A stretch of 64,000 bases of DNA from Lethocerus indicus. Lineage: Eukaryota; Arthropoda; Insecta; Hemiptera; Belostomatidae. A program made the translations under genes and the position numbers. This document shows positions 1-12,239 of this stretch, one piece after another. Under the pieces are notes generated by a model that had not been told where the DNA came from, ran no database searches, and worked only from the letters and a program-made list of their open reading frames with translations. The DNA is taken from the NCBI GenBank assembly GCA_019843655.1, contig JACDQD010000005.1:25988954-26052953 (forward strand), read 5' to 3'. Numbering within the stretch: the stretch's first letter is position 1; the number at the start of each line of letters is the position of its first letter.

Positions 1-427
1 CACCTAAAGCTCGGAGTCTGCCCGGCCCGATAGTAGTCGCCGGTTCGGACAACCCCCGTCCCCAACTTGTTTCGCGCCTCGATTGTCCCGCCCGCTACAA
101 TTTTATTGCTGCTCGGTGTAATGAAAACTCGGGCCCGTTAACCCCACCTCAACCCCAATCACACACCAAGCCGCAAAGCCCCGTTCCGCCGGGCTCATCG
201 CAAGCGCGTTACTCGGTCACGATAGCTCCTGAATTATTTATAATGGGGAAAATGAGGGGGCGTAACTCATTTCGGTCGCCGGCGGACAATCTACCTAGCA
301 GTTGGTTAGTTAGGGTGCTAACCTACACTAAATTAAGTGAGCGAAGATTTCCGCGATTAGAACTTGAATTATCACTGACTTCCGATGGGATCGCGTAATA
401 CTCTGGCGAGAACCTCGGTTAGCAGGC
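1..427. other. GC-rich then mixed non-coding sequence
   Basis: The first 230 bases are GC-rich with many CG dinucleotides; the rest is mixed. No frame, splice pair or RNA gene was recognised. Confidence 0.3.
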
Positions 428-808
428 GTTGACCCCCTGCTAGTGCGGCACTGTGTGAGCCCCAGTGGAAGGGTTTTTGCCCTTTTCCCCCGGGGGCATT
501 CCGGGTGTTGTCTGCTTCCAACCTTCGGGAACTCTTACCCATTCCATCATCAGTAATACGGCAAAGAACAAGTTATAATGCCAAGAGGATTAACGACGCA
601 CCACCCGTAGGTATATTTAGGACCCCAAGTTGATCTATTCTTCACCCATTTCACCCTGGTGATAGAAACAGTAAGAGTTCCGAAACGTCGGAGGCGGACA
701 GCATCCGGGAGAGCCCTAGGGGAAAAGGGAAAAAACTTTTTCGGTGGAGCTCACTCACGTGGTTTCCGAGCACAGGAAAAATCCCGGACCAGCAGGGTGG
801 GGGACAAC
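428..808. mobile_element. Foldback (inverted-repeat) element
   Basis: The left arm (about 428-540) and right arm (about 668-808) are imperfect reverse complements. Paired landmarks are GTTGACCCCCTGCT with AGCAGGGTGGGGGACAAC, the CCCTTTTCCCC tract with GGGGAAAAGGG, and GGAACTCTTAC with GTAAGAGTTCC. The arms enclose about 127 bases with no frame. This is the layout of a non-autonomous foldback or MITE-type DNA transposon remnant. No clear target-site duplication was seen. Confidence 0.45.
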
Positions 809-812
809 CGAC

Positions 813-1889
813 ATTCTTTCCACTGTATAGTGTGATACCACCGTAATTTTGCTACTAAATTATTTCCCGAGGGTCTATCCAGGTATACGGTATGAAGTGT
901 ATATCCAAAACGATAGCTGGATTACGCATTAGTCAGGAAATATAGCCCATGTTTATGGTTTACTGTCCAGGTGGGCGTACAAAGCTTACGCCTACCAGCT
1001 TATGATGCATGCGGTGCCTCGTCATTGCACCCACACGCATCTCGCTGTGCAATCAAGGTCAGTCCTGGGCGACCATGACCCCAATGGGGTAATTTAGTAC
1101 CGGAACTGCGTAATTTACTTTGCCCCCACATTCAACCCTGGCTTTAGGGTTATTACTTCCTAAGGTGGAGCGTGGGCTAGCCATTAAAGCGTCAGATATT
1201 CGAATCCACTGTCAACGCTAGACATCTAGTCATTTCTCATTAATAATGTTTAAAACACTTTACAACTCTTTCGAACGAGAACTGCTTTTCAAAATTCAGG
1301 TTTAGGGTCCGTGTTCGGAAAGCGGAGATGAAAAGTTTCAAGTCGCTGCTTGAGTTCAAATGACGAAGCGTTATTCTCACTCAAATTTAGTTGTAAATAA
1401 CAGAATTCATGGCTAAGGAAACGTTTTGCCCATCTTGTTTGGCGCCTCGACTGAAGTTTTATTGGGCGCCGCTGTACAATGTAATTTTGCCGGCGTCGAA
1501 AGCCCAAATCCTCCATTTGCGGCCCATCTCTCATCCGAGGCCACACTGTTTCCATGTTCATCGACAACCTCCATTACACACAAAGGGGCCCATTCTCAAA
1601 TGTTGTTCTCAACAATGGATTCATCCAGGTTCGTCAGTCAGTCACAATAAAATGTGTGCGACATTTTATCTCACATGTGAAATATGAAAAAATGTATCTA
1701 AAAAAAATTAGAAGAGTAAAATAACGGGTTATTTTTTATTCTCAACGACCCTCTGGAGTCAGCGAGCCCCGATCCATCCCGCTATGAACAATATCTAAAA
1801 TGTTTCAACCGAGAGTCGAATTAGACCCAATTGTGGCCGAGCAACCGCTGCGAATAATATTAATTTTAAACCACTTTATCGTTAATAAA
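813..1889. other. Non-coding; overlapping chance frames
   Basis: Moderate GC to about 1200, perhaps old transposon sequence adjoining the foldback element. Overlapping frames on both strands between 1289 and 1687 have no recognisable motif. Confidence 0.25.
1647..1669. repeat. Small hairpin, 9-bp arms
   Basis: ATAAAATGT, loop GTGCG, ACATTTTAT, following the end of an open but unrecognised frame (1409-1687). Not flanked by a T run that would make it terminator-like. Confidence 0.25.
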
Positions 1890-2280
1890 AATCCGGACCG
1901 GACTACGTCCGAACCCCGGATGCGATCGTGTGGGGTCGGCGGTCACGTAATGAACAAACTTAGTAACCGGCGGGGGGTTTTGGGAGGGAGGGGTGGCGGC
2001 GGGGTTTTAACTTTCGATATCCAATGTTAATTAAAAGTGATGTTCGGCCGGAGAGACAGAACTCTAAACCGAGCCGGCAAACATAATTATCGGCTTTAAC
2101 GACAAAACTTCCGAGTTGGCCCGGGGTATGGCCGGGGTCGGAACCGACCCACTCGTGTATGACTATGACTGGCGAGAGGGAGGAAGACCGCGTAATCACC
2201 AGGTCCCCTTCCCACGAGTCAACTTATAATTATTCCGATGCCACTTGTCCCCCGCCCCATAACACTGCCTCATAACACCG
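1890..2280. other. GC-rich island
   Basis: CpG-rich, with G runs (1969-2005) and CGGCC/GGCCGG motifs interrupted by TTAATTA-type AT blocks, a pattern repeated in most islands of the window. Short frames on both strands; no gene. Confidence 0.3.
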
Positions 2281-3689
2281 ATTATTCCGTTTCGCTTCTC
2301 AGGACGATCACCTCTGTCGAAGAGTCGAATTGAAACTTTAAACATCACTTCGTACACCGAGAGAAATATGCAAACACGATCCAGCTGGTTATTCTAATTA
2401 TTAGTTCGCTAACAAATTAAACTTTATGATATTTTAACGGTTAATTTGTCACTGTATATTTAATACAAATTGAATACTGTTTTCAATCACCAGAAGTTGA
2501 TCTTGCACATGACTAAACAAGCGACGAAACGGGAGCACTGTCCTCAGAATTGTAATTAACATTAATAATTTAAACTAATCAGAAGGATAATATTAATATT
2601 ATTATATATCTAACACGCGTAATATTGTAATTCAAATTAGTCATCCGTATCAACAATATTCCACACAATCTACGTATGTAGAAGCAATCAATATACACCA
2701 AACTGTATGAGATATTTCACTAATGGCTCTTGTTAATGACCGCTGATTTTTCAAATTCGGTTCCGCCCAAGTTAAACGGGACGAGGCAAAAAGCCGATAA
2801 GGGTGATAGAGCGAGACAGAGATACTGGGCGGTGGGGGTGGGTGAGAGAGGGTAGAGGGGAGAGAGAATAGGAAAGTTCGATCTAAAGTAATTAGGGGAC
2901 TCACCGCGGCTGACGAACTTCCAAATTACCCGTCTCGCCTCTAAACAAGCGTGAAATATAAGTTTTATAATGCAATAATTAAGGAGTTAATCGTTTTTTA
3001 ATTAAATTAGGGACACGACGTTTTGATGGAAACTGACAAATGATGGCCGGATTATTAGCGGCCCATGATGTGGGAGTCAGTGGGGAAATATATCATAACG
3101 AAGTCGTATAAGTATTAAACAGAAACAATTTCAGAAGTACATTTTAAATAGGAATATAAGGTAATAAGGAATATAAAAGGTATTTATATTGCTAAAAAGT
3201 AAAATAAATATAATTTCTTTAGAAAACTTCTATAAAGGTATAAATTACACTTCTGTTTATTGTGCTTATTGCTTAAATGTAAATTTGCAGAGTAATTTAA
3301 ACTGTCCTCTCGAAATAATAATACATAACGGTATTCGTTGATAATTAAACAGTATTTGCTCACGAATGTTAACTCCAGTTGGCGATCAGAAACAGTTGGA
3401 TTTGCAGAAAAGAACACAAAGAAGAACAGAGAAATAACCTATTTCCCTGAGGTATTCTGGAGGCTCTTGCAGAACAATTCTGATATATATCATACTAAAT
3501 ATACGTTCGGGCTCCTATCGAAACCGGTCGACCTATTAGACGGAACTGGACTATTTCCCTTAGATATGGACCTTAAATGTGAAGAAAGCTATGTCGGTGG
3601 GCTGAAACCGGTTTCAGGGCGATGCCGGATTTCAATTAAAACGGCATTCAAACCCAGTGTCACCGGCTAAGTCCAAAAGTGAGAACGAC
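2281..3689. other. AT-rich tract, no gene recognised
   Basis: Includes an AT-only 16-bp palindrome (2587-2602) and a 110-codon plus frame (3338-3670) without known motifs, splice support or conserved composition. Confidence 0.3.
2802..2876 (+). repeat. GA/G-rich low-complexity tract
   Basis: A purine tract of GAGAGA and GGTGGGGGTGGG motifs. The minus-strand frame through it (2650-2904) is serine/proline/leucine-rich and not a credible protein. Confidence 0.5.
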
Positions 3690-4930
3690 TCTTGGATTAG
3701 CGGCGAACAATTGCACTCATTATCGGCTTAAAGGTCGGTCGGCTGGGAGTGAAAAAAGGGGCTTGCCAAAGCCAAGCCCGCCGTGTGGGTGTACCCGTTT
3801 GAATAGTCGCGCTGATGAAGTTGGGCGCTAACTCCTGGCGAAGCTCCGTCGAGTAAATAAAGGATGATCCTCCCCCCGTGAAGGGTAGCAACACGCCCCA
3901 CTCCCCATTGTCTCCACCCGGTGCTACCTTCATAAATCTCGGATTCCGAACACGTATCCTCCGCCTCAGGAATGGCAGGCGGGCTTTATTTTTCTTTATC
4001 AGTTTCCTTCGCGCCTATATCGAATCTGTCGCCGAATGAAATCTCAGATCGTGGACCGGAGTCTGATTTCATATTTGCCGACGCTTTCACTTAAGCGGAC
4101 TGAAATATTCAAGGTTCCTCGTCCTCTTGAAATACAATTAGCCCAATTGTATGATTGGAATGCAGCTTAAATAAAAATTGAAAGGTCTATTCGAAACCTA
4201 TTTAATCTGAAGATAGAAAGAAATATTATTTTATTGCACGATGCTAATAGGTCTATTCTTGTAATATGCGCAATTAATTACTTATTTATTGCAGTAACTT
4301 AGAGATTTAGAGTTGCCTAGTATAATTATAGAGGCACTGAGAAATTAAAACTAGCGGATTTTTCTTTAAAAATTAGCGTTTAATTTTAAGTTCGGGAATA
4401 ATGCCCCTTCGTTCAAGTATAATGTTGGCAAATGAAGGGGTTAATTTAGAGCCGGGGCCCGAGTGTCGAGTGCGACGGATCGGTTTCCAGTTGCACGGAA
4501 GGGTCTCTTTAGAAAAGAGAGCCCCCACCAATCTCCCGCGCACTTAAAGACACCTCTCCGCCTTCAAATATTTAACTGGAAACGAAGTAGCAACAATACA
4601 TAATGACGGAGGCTCTAAATAAATAAAGGGGTGGGGGCGGGCCAGCGCTGGTGAATTTATAATCAAAAGATGGCGGGCGGAGGCCGAAATTAGGCTGGGG
4701 CTTGAGGACTTGTTGCTTGAGTGAAGGTCCCTCTGATAATGGGCGCGACCGAGTTTTAAGGGCCCCCCACGAATTATTGGCATTGATATGGGGCCGGCTC
4801 GGCCCTCATTCGGTATTCAGCTTAGTGGTGGTGTACCCCCCAGTGGATTCATTCCTAACCTCTAAATAGGGCTCCGCCTCATGAATTGAATACGGAATTG
4901 TTCCAGTCCCCTCCCCCGTTTTCATACGGG
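3690..4930. other. Two GC-rich islands around an AT-rich gap
   Basis: Islands at about 3690-3985 and 4380-4930, the second with many G and C runs. The AT-rich gap between them holds nothing recognisable. Confidence 0.28.
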
Positions 4931-5744
4931 GCCTTTTAATCTCTTCTATATCGTCCATTAACGGTTTATATCTCTAACGCAGATTTACTGGAATATTCGG
5001 TACAGAAAGTCAATCTGAGGATATACGGATTATTATTATTTATCATACGTAATGTTTCTATGTTATACTATCAAACTATATCTATTGATATTAAATATAC
5101 ATTGTACCCACAAAATTATATTACTTACTAAATAAATAATAGTATAATATTTATTTACTTGGGATATTTATCCCGAGTGAACAGCGGTCAACACGCATAT
5201 GAACATACTTTTTGAACGATACATTAAGTTATGACCCGTCTTGCTCCATTTATTCGGTTACAGCGGTTTCAGATTGTGGCCCCAAGAGCCTAGACAGGAT
5301 GATTCGTCGAGAAACACAATGCAGTTTACGAGAGTAGAAACAAAATGTCGCGACTCTTCCTCCTAATAACTCAAACATGGGAATTATGCATTATAGGAAA
5401 AACTATCAGAATGAAACCATCGTTGGCAAGAGAAAGAAAGTTAAACAATTTATTTTGCGTCCAAATAATGAAGGCGAAGAGGTTGGGCCTGGCCAGACAG
5501 GGCCTTTAGAGAAAAAAGGTTGGGCAAATGTCGGACCGGACACATGTCTCGAAACAAATTACGTCCCCTCAGTTAGGCGACTCTGCTGGGCGTAGGAGCC
5601 GAATAAATTCAAGAGATAAGAGACCAAGTCCCGATCGGAATAGATTACATTCAGTTGTATGAACCTAGTCTACCGTTTACAAAGACAGATTGGGCCGCAT
5701 TTGCATAGACCGGCTCCGGCCCGACCGTCGCTACATCGCTTCAA

Positions 5745-5852
5745 GGAGCACTCGCTCTCTCACTCACTCCCTACCTACTTCCCTATCCCCTTCTCACTCC
5801 CTCGCACTCTCTCCCTACTACTTCTCTCTCACCCCCACCCCCCAAACTCTAC
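5745..5852 (+). repeat. CT-rich polypyrimidine tract
   Basis: About 105 bases of almost pure C/T built from CTCTC, CCCTA and ACTCC motifs, ending in a C run. It makes the overlapping frames at 5659-5937 serine/leucine/proline-rich, so I treat those as chance. The GA tract at 2802-2876 is similar in inverse orientation. Confidence 0.55.
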
Positions 5853-6032
5853 CCTACAGGAAACCGCTTGTAACCGGAACGCAGGGCACCGTTATGACCC
5901 GGAGCCAACAGCATCTCCTATAAGGGTAATTAATTAAACGTCCGACCCTACGGACATCAACTATGTGACGTAACAAGAATAACAAAAAATGTGTGTTAAT
6001 AAATTTACACAGCTTTATTGTTCTAGTAGCGC

Positions 6033-6050
6033 TAGTTATCATGATAACTA
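6033..6050. promoter_or_regulatory. Perfect 18-bp palindrome with back-to-back GATA sites
   Basis: TAGTTATCATGATAACTA is fully self-complementary. Each half contains a GATAA/TTATC core, the known target of GATA-type zinc fingers. It is surrounded by AT-rich sequence and followed by a further ATCATGATA. Confidence 0.35.
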
Positions 6051-6949
6051 AATCATGATATAATTCACGCTGAGAACCAATAGCTGAATCCTAGAACAAA
6101 CCAAATATATTGAAATTAATAAAAAAATACCTTCCCAACCCTCCTCTTACATCCTCTTGGACCCATTACTCTCTGTGGGATCTGTGTACAAGCAAACTTC
6201 CCGTCCGGACTTGGCAAATGCTTTTAAAGCTTTCCTAATTCACGCTTCAGACGTTTCGTAAGAGAACGGGGTAGTCTTCCCCGTTATTGAGCACTGAATA
6301 CACATGATCTGACGAATTAAATGCCGAGATTTAAATTTAAGCTAACCGAACTCGAACGGGACCCACGGGGCTCTTTCTCTCGCCTGCGGAGCTATTATTT
6401 ATTCCAAGCCAATATCCAACGGGGGACTTGATAAATTAATTCGGTTTTATAACGAGAGCTAGTGGAACCGGTAATTTGTAATGTTCTTGATAATCGTTAA
6501 GACCTTCCAATTTATTAGTTATTGTAGAAAGTTAATAGTTAGAATAATTTACAATCGATACACGTGTGTGTACCCACCAGGAGGTGTGCGACAACTTTTG
6601 TCATATTCTGTTCCTGGTCTCTCTGACTGCACTAGACCGGATTCCTAACATAATTTGACATACATAACTGTAGTAGATGCAAAAATCCTTTCATTACTGT
6701 TTTGTTAACAAGCAATTTTATATTTTAGGACATAATAATGTTTGGCTTACCATTTGCAAATGCTACTAGTTTAAAACTCCCACTCACACTCTTAAGTAAT
6801 ATGAGAAGCTTTCGAGAAGATTTTAATCCCCAGCCACAGAAATTAAGCTATAAGCCAAAAGTTTCTGTTATACAAGCGCAAAGTTTTTAGTCGATAAACA
6901 CAAAATTAACATGCTCAGTGTGCCTACTGTTTACCGATTGGGTCGTCGC

Positions 6950-8263
6950 TATCGAAAGTGAACTGGACTCAGGTAGAAGTGGAGGGCGGGGGCGGAGGGT
7001 TCGGTGTTAGGTTGCGAGCCGAGCAGGGAATCGAACTAATTTCACCCTATGGTTTACACAAAGGGACATTTGCACCCAAATTACAGGGGAGCGAATAGGC
7101 AACGGAATTAAAGGATATGATCCTGGGCCGGCCCAGGAAGCTATTACAATACTAATTAACTTGGCAGGAAATACGCCGTGGCCTCTGACGCTCCCAATTG
7201 TCCCCGGCACAAGTCATCAGACCCGTCCGTACCTCCCGCTTTCCCACAGAGATATTATTTCTAGAATTTAGAACCGTGTACTATTGTATATTGTTAATTG
7301 AATACACTGGTGTCTTGCCATGTTTATCACACTGGAATAGCGAACATTGCAAATATACTTTATCAGCAAAATAAAGCAGACGTAAAGTATACGTTATAGA
7401 CTCCACTCTTTACACATTTAACGTGAACCCGATCATAATCTTGAATTCCTAGTTTAAATTATTGTGTACGTTGACGTGTCGTTGTGTGATGTAATAAAGT
7501 GCGTCAGAATATTCCAGTGTAAAATAATAAGAAGCCGAATCGCGAGTGAAATAAATTATGAATTAATAATTTTGTAGTTAGTCGTTTTTGTTTTCATCCA
7601 TTTCTCCGGGCGGCAAAAACGCAGGAAACATATTTTTGAACGCGGACGGATTCAGATATGATTTAAATTCGCGGACAAAAAGCGGGGAGCCTCGGGGGCA
7701 ATTTTTAACTTCGGAATTTCTGAGCGGAGCGATAAATTGGAATATTAAGTGTAGCGTAAATATATTGTGATTTATCCGTGCTCAGTCGGCTGTTGGCCGA
7801 GAGCCCTGGCTCCCCGTACACCTGGATACCCCTGACATTTTAAAAGATAGATTTGTATTGCCAATTTCTTTCCGGGATATTTTTTCCCTCCGGAGATAAC
7901 TCTATATCATCCGAGTCGCGGAGTTGTCGGTTATCCGATCCTATTTTTTCCCCATTCATATGGGACTTGATTAATTTCTATTTACCCCCGCAGGTTTAAT
8001 CCGGGGCGAAAAATGTCGCTTTTATTGTTCCTAGCGAGATAATTATCGGCTCCTTGCCTCTGTGGAATTATCAGTTACCGACTAATTGTATTGGTGAAAT
8101 GCCAACTGGGACCGTTTCAATATGCATTAGTGACTAATGGCACCAGCCCATGCACGCCAATCTGCCCACTGTACTCCAAAGTTGGACATTTTACACCCTA
8201 TTCCACATTCCGCTGTTGTGAGTGGTGAATCATTTTGGCAGACATTTTAGAGAACTGAATCAC
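6950..8263. other. Island at 6950-7235 then mixed sequence
   Basis: The island carries the 18-bp GC palindrome. From 7236 the sequence is AT-rich, with a moderately GC-rich patch at about 7600-7830 containing an initiator-like TCAGTC but no properly spaced TATA box. Confidence 0.28.
7121..7138. repeat. Perfect 18-bp GC-rich palindrome
   Basis: TCCTGGGCCGGCCCAGGA is fully self-complementary and lies in a GC-rich island (6950-7235). It could be a dimeric protein site or an extruding hairpin. Confidence 0.45.
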
Positions 8264-8530
8264 TCAAATATATATTTGATCACACAACTGGTCACAACTA
8301 TTAGTTTCTGACTTCCAAATATATGAAGGAAACCTATCTGGTATTGTGTATTTACAATCATAAAAGTTTTCCTGTTGATCCAAAATTTATTGAAAACAGT
8401 TTAGAATACCTGTTCTGCGGTCTGCGAGTGGTTGGAATACCGAAAGACCATATCAGCGAGAGGAGACAGAATCACACGAAATCTACAGTATGAAAAAAGG
8501 TTCCCTCGCAAGGCAGGTATTTTAAACTAA
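8264..8530. repeat. Dispersed repeat family, copy 1
   Basis: The part at 8264-8395 is the reverse complement of 27000-27121, at high similarity. The part at about 8399-8530 begins TTTAGAATACCTG and ends CAGGTATTTTAAAC, that is, inverted termini, and contains the core AGCGAGAGGAGACAGA. Non-coding; probably a MITE-type element. Confidence 0.5.
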
Positions 8531-10229
8531 TAACTTTTCTATTTTTGTAGTAATCAATTCCCTGTCAATGTAGTTTTAAACTTTTAAACTATTATTCTCC
8601 AGTAAATTAGTCACAATTTGATATAGTTGATTAGTAAATATTTTTTAGGTTCCCAACTTGCGTATATTTCGGGTTGTTCGAACAAAACATTATTAAATCA
8701 CTATTAGTAGTAGGTTGATTAGTAAATCACCACATAAATAAAATGAGTGTAAAAGCTCTATTATGCTTATCATTATGTTGGTGATAGCGACGTCATAACG
8801 GGTTGAGCACGCGATAGAAGCGAACGGCGGGCTCAGAGAGATGATTCACGACGGTACTCGTAGAGACAGACTTAGCCAAAATTTACTAATTTAAATTTAA
8901 TTTTTGTATTACTCAAACAATAAAAGAATAAGAAACCGATATAATTATGTACCGCCAAAATGAATGGCGGTGATTGAGTCCGTGACCGAGTTGGGACTGT
9001 ATTATTTATAAAGCTATATTAGTAGAGTATAATCGATGAATTAATTAATTTCATCGACGACAGTGGACGGAGGTTCTCAATCGGTCAGGGTTGATGCTGC
9101 GTTAGTTGTGTGGCGGGGCGGGGGCTAAGTATTGAGGCGTTACAGAGAATTAGAGGGTAGGCGAAAGCAGGCCCAGTTGGCAGAGCTCCCGCCAGCCTGG
9201 GGCCTCAAATCGCCCGTTTAACGCCCCCCCCCCTTCTATTTTACGCCCGCCCAGTTAAGATCGTTCATTATTAACCGCGCCTCCTTTAGCCTATAACTGT
9301 CCAAAGGGGGACCCGCCGTTTATTTATTCAAATAGCTCCAATTATGCCGCGCCGACGAACCCGCCCCAGCCAGCGTCCCAACCAAAAATCTCGCATTTGG
9401 TGGCATCCCACATAATAATCATAATATATCAATTATGTATTCGGACTCTGATAATGCAGTAAAATCATTACAACAAAATAATGAAGTAAATTAGCAGTTG
9501 ATGTACATACTCTATCCTGTACTATTCTCCCATAACCCCTCTTTATTATTATTTATATTTGGGTATACATACCTTTACGAATTTGTCCGGTGAAAATGAA
9601 AAACGAAATGAGAACTGTTTTTATGATTCGCGAAAGCGGATAAAGCCGTATAGGTATGAAGTGTGAATATTGAGAAAACAGTAGCTCTACCATTATTTTA
9701 TTTTTTTTGTCTCTTTTATTGTTACAACTGTAAAATTATACAATAAGCAACATTGATGAAATCACTAGCTACAATAGTCTACAATTAGAGGAGAAACCCA
9801 CTAGTTTCCACCCTTTTTTTATTATTATTTATTTATTTATTTATTATTATTAACATTTTATTTAATCATTTAGGTCGCGTGGCCACTTCCTTTTCAGGCG
9901 TCTTCTACCATTATTATAAATAAAATTTTTATTTGAACCAGAAAATGACCGGGCAGAATATATAACGAGAACAGAAAATAAAAAGGATAGTAATTAGTTC
10001 TCAGCGATCATAGTAAATATGCTCCGGAGAGTATTAAATATGAGGCCACTTTATATGGAATCGCTAAAAGGTTAAAATCCAGAAAGGCTCGGAGTGCTAA
10101 AATATATTGGATAATTCCTGTTAATCTTAATTCATTAACGCATACTAATATAGGTCATTCATCGTGGGCGAAGAATAATTTTTCTTATGTTATACATTTT
10201 GCGACAGCCATTTATTTAATCTCTCAGTA
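8531..10229. other. AT-rich tract with island at 9060-9410
   Basis: The island has a 10-base C run near 9222. The remainder is AT-rich with T-rich microsatellite sequence. No gene. Confidence 0.28.
9814..9853 (+). repeat. T-rich (ATT)n/(ATTT)n microsatellite
   Basis: A T run followed by mixed ATT and ATTT units. Confidence 0.7.
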
Positions 10230-10544
10230 CCGGTAGCGATTTGCTCCGACGTTATTATAATTTCCGTTCGCTTAATCCCCGATCGCGGGTCAGATTCGTT
10301 TTTAATATTTGTTTTCGAGGAAAACTCCCTACTGCGCTCGGTGGTGGGAATGAATTCTTTTTTTATTTTCAAATTTACAGTTCATTCCCTCCCTGCCCGC
10401 CCCCCTCCGCCGGATGTATTTGTTAAGCCCTCAGTCGGTGTACAGTCGAACGTTCCGTGTGCAACGGTTGCGGACAAACAGACGACCGGTTCAGGAAAAC
10501 ACGAATGGGAATTATTAATCCGTAGATTTTTGCCAGGGCAAACA

Positions 10545-10576
10545 TATAAATAGCGCGGGGTCGCGCGTTGTCCGGA
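10545..10576 (+). promoter_or_regulatory. Candidate TATA box TATAAATAG in a CpG-rich island
   Basis: A textbook TATA box at 10545-10553 is followed at once by GCGCGGGG. The expected start site near 10576 lacks a consensus initiator. About 105 bases downstream an ATG at 10681 opens only 18 codons. A promoter is possible but unsupported beyond the motif. Confidence 0.18.
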
Positions 10577-11767
10577 TTTTCGCCTCCCGTCCACCCCTCC
10601 ACCACCGACCCTTTTGATCGTTTCTGATGAATTAGGGTGCGAACCGAAACGTCATCGAACCATTCGGCCGACACTTCCAGCATGGAAATATGCAGTCCGC
10701 CACGTTTCGGGAAAGTGAACGGAGTAGGGCAATGTTAAGGGACAATCCAGAGGACGATCGTTCCTGATTTAATAATGTTCATTGTGCTCCCCAGGTATAG
10801 GACATCATTCGCTGTCGGTGAATCAGGACACAGTTCAGATTGTTTATGAATTAGGGTTATTGTGTTGCATCGAGTTTTTAAATAATATCCTCTCATATAT
10901 TCTCCGCACTCGCGGATGACCATTATAGACCAACTCTGGGAATGTACGTTAAACGAAATCCGCATCTTTTCAAAATATACTTCAAAATATATTTTCGTCG
11001 ACTTAATGGCTCAGCTCTTGCATTATTAAGGGGAAAACGAGAAGATTTCAATTAGGATGTAACATCGAAATTGGACGAATTCGCCTTATTACGCCGAGTT
11101 TCATGTTAACTAGTCATAACATGTTTTATAATTCGAAGTACAATCTCGTATTAAACGTCGAGGGAGGAGGGACGGGCCAAATGGGAGTTTTACGCGGGCA
11201 GTTAAAACGAACAAGTGAATGTAAAATGATAACTTCCATGCAATAACCAAAGCATTTACGAGCGACCCCCCCCCTCCCACCACGCCACCGTGCCCAACCA
11301 ATTCGTCTTTATCGCCGTCCCCGCTCTTCGTTACAGATACATTAATGTTTTTCTTTACGGGGATTCAATTTTCCAGCCATTCAGAATCCATACCTCGCAA
11401 AATAGGGGCTGCATTAAGTTTGCGTCACCGGATGTCAAAGGCTTCGAAACGGCAGCAAGAGAACCGCGCGTATGCCCCCAAGCAGCAATATCCTGATGAC
11501 AAATGTTTGCCGAGAATCGGTTTTGAGCTCTGTGTGTCCATCAATACTGTAACCCCCGCTCGCTGGCATCTCGATTTCTCCTTAGCGATATTATCGAGTA
11601 CAAATATGACTCTACTGCGCTAACGAGTCTGCGGAACATTACAAACCTATTTCAACTAGAAAACCTTCTCAGTTTCTGAATGGGGAGGCTTCTGAAAGCG
11701 TGGACGAAAACCTGAAAATAAGATAAGTAGTGAAATGAAGAGACCCGAAGCACGGGTGTGTATCTTA

Positions 11768-11866
11768 CCGGATCTAGCCCAGAGCGACCTCTCTCGCTAC
11801 CGTCCGCCCCAGTGGAGTATGAGATTATTGTTCCTGATAACACTTTACAAATCGCATAGTGCTCAT
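11768..11866 (-). other. Candidate minus-strand exon, unknown product
   Basis: On the minus strand a possible acceptor (GTCTGTGCAG) is followed by a 98-base stretch that stays open in one frame and ends in GATCCG then GTAAGATAC, a good donor. The frame is part of a longer open stretch (11652-11978). The peptide (starting EHYAICKVLSG) is not one I recognise. The acceptor is only moderate and the codons show no bias, so a chance frame in this GC-rich block is as likely. Confidence 0.12.
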
Positions 11867-12239
11867 CTGCACAGACTCTAGGACAGATCGTAGTTCCCAG
11901 CGGGGCAGAGTAAAAATGCCGCTCTACGATGAAGTCAAAAGAGAATAGCGAGTAGACGGCAGACGCAACACTTTTCAACGCTCAGAGAGATTTCGAAACG
12001 AAGGGCTCTTTTCCCACCGATCCATTATCTCCGGACATGCGGATTAAGGCGGGAGTTCTCTCTCCGACAGTTACAGCGGGAACGGCTCCGCGCGGTAGAA
12101 CGGGGATAGGGAGATTCCCGTGGAGAACCCGTCGGCCGGGATCGTCCCGCGATGAAGGCAACACGGTCAGAGCCTAATTAGAGTGAACGGTGCCAAATTT
12201 TCAGCCCCGCCGACGAGACGAGTGAACGAACTAAAAAGA

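Larger units (their letters stand above)
4931..6949. other. AT-rich tract with one GC-rich/CT-rich island
   Basis: The island lies at about 5460-5905 and includes the CT tract. The 72-codon frame at 5377-5595 is lysine-rich at its start but has no recognisable motif. The GATA palindrome is at 6033. Confidence 0.28.
10230..12239. other. GC-rich stretch with several small frames
   Basis: Islands at about 10230-10730, 11150-11340 and 11700-12180 hold the TATA candidate and the possible minus-strand exon. The frames at 10382-10683 and 11982-12164 (minus) have no recognisable domain. Confidence 0.28.
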
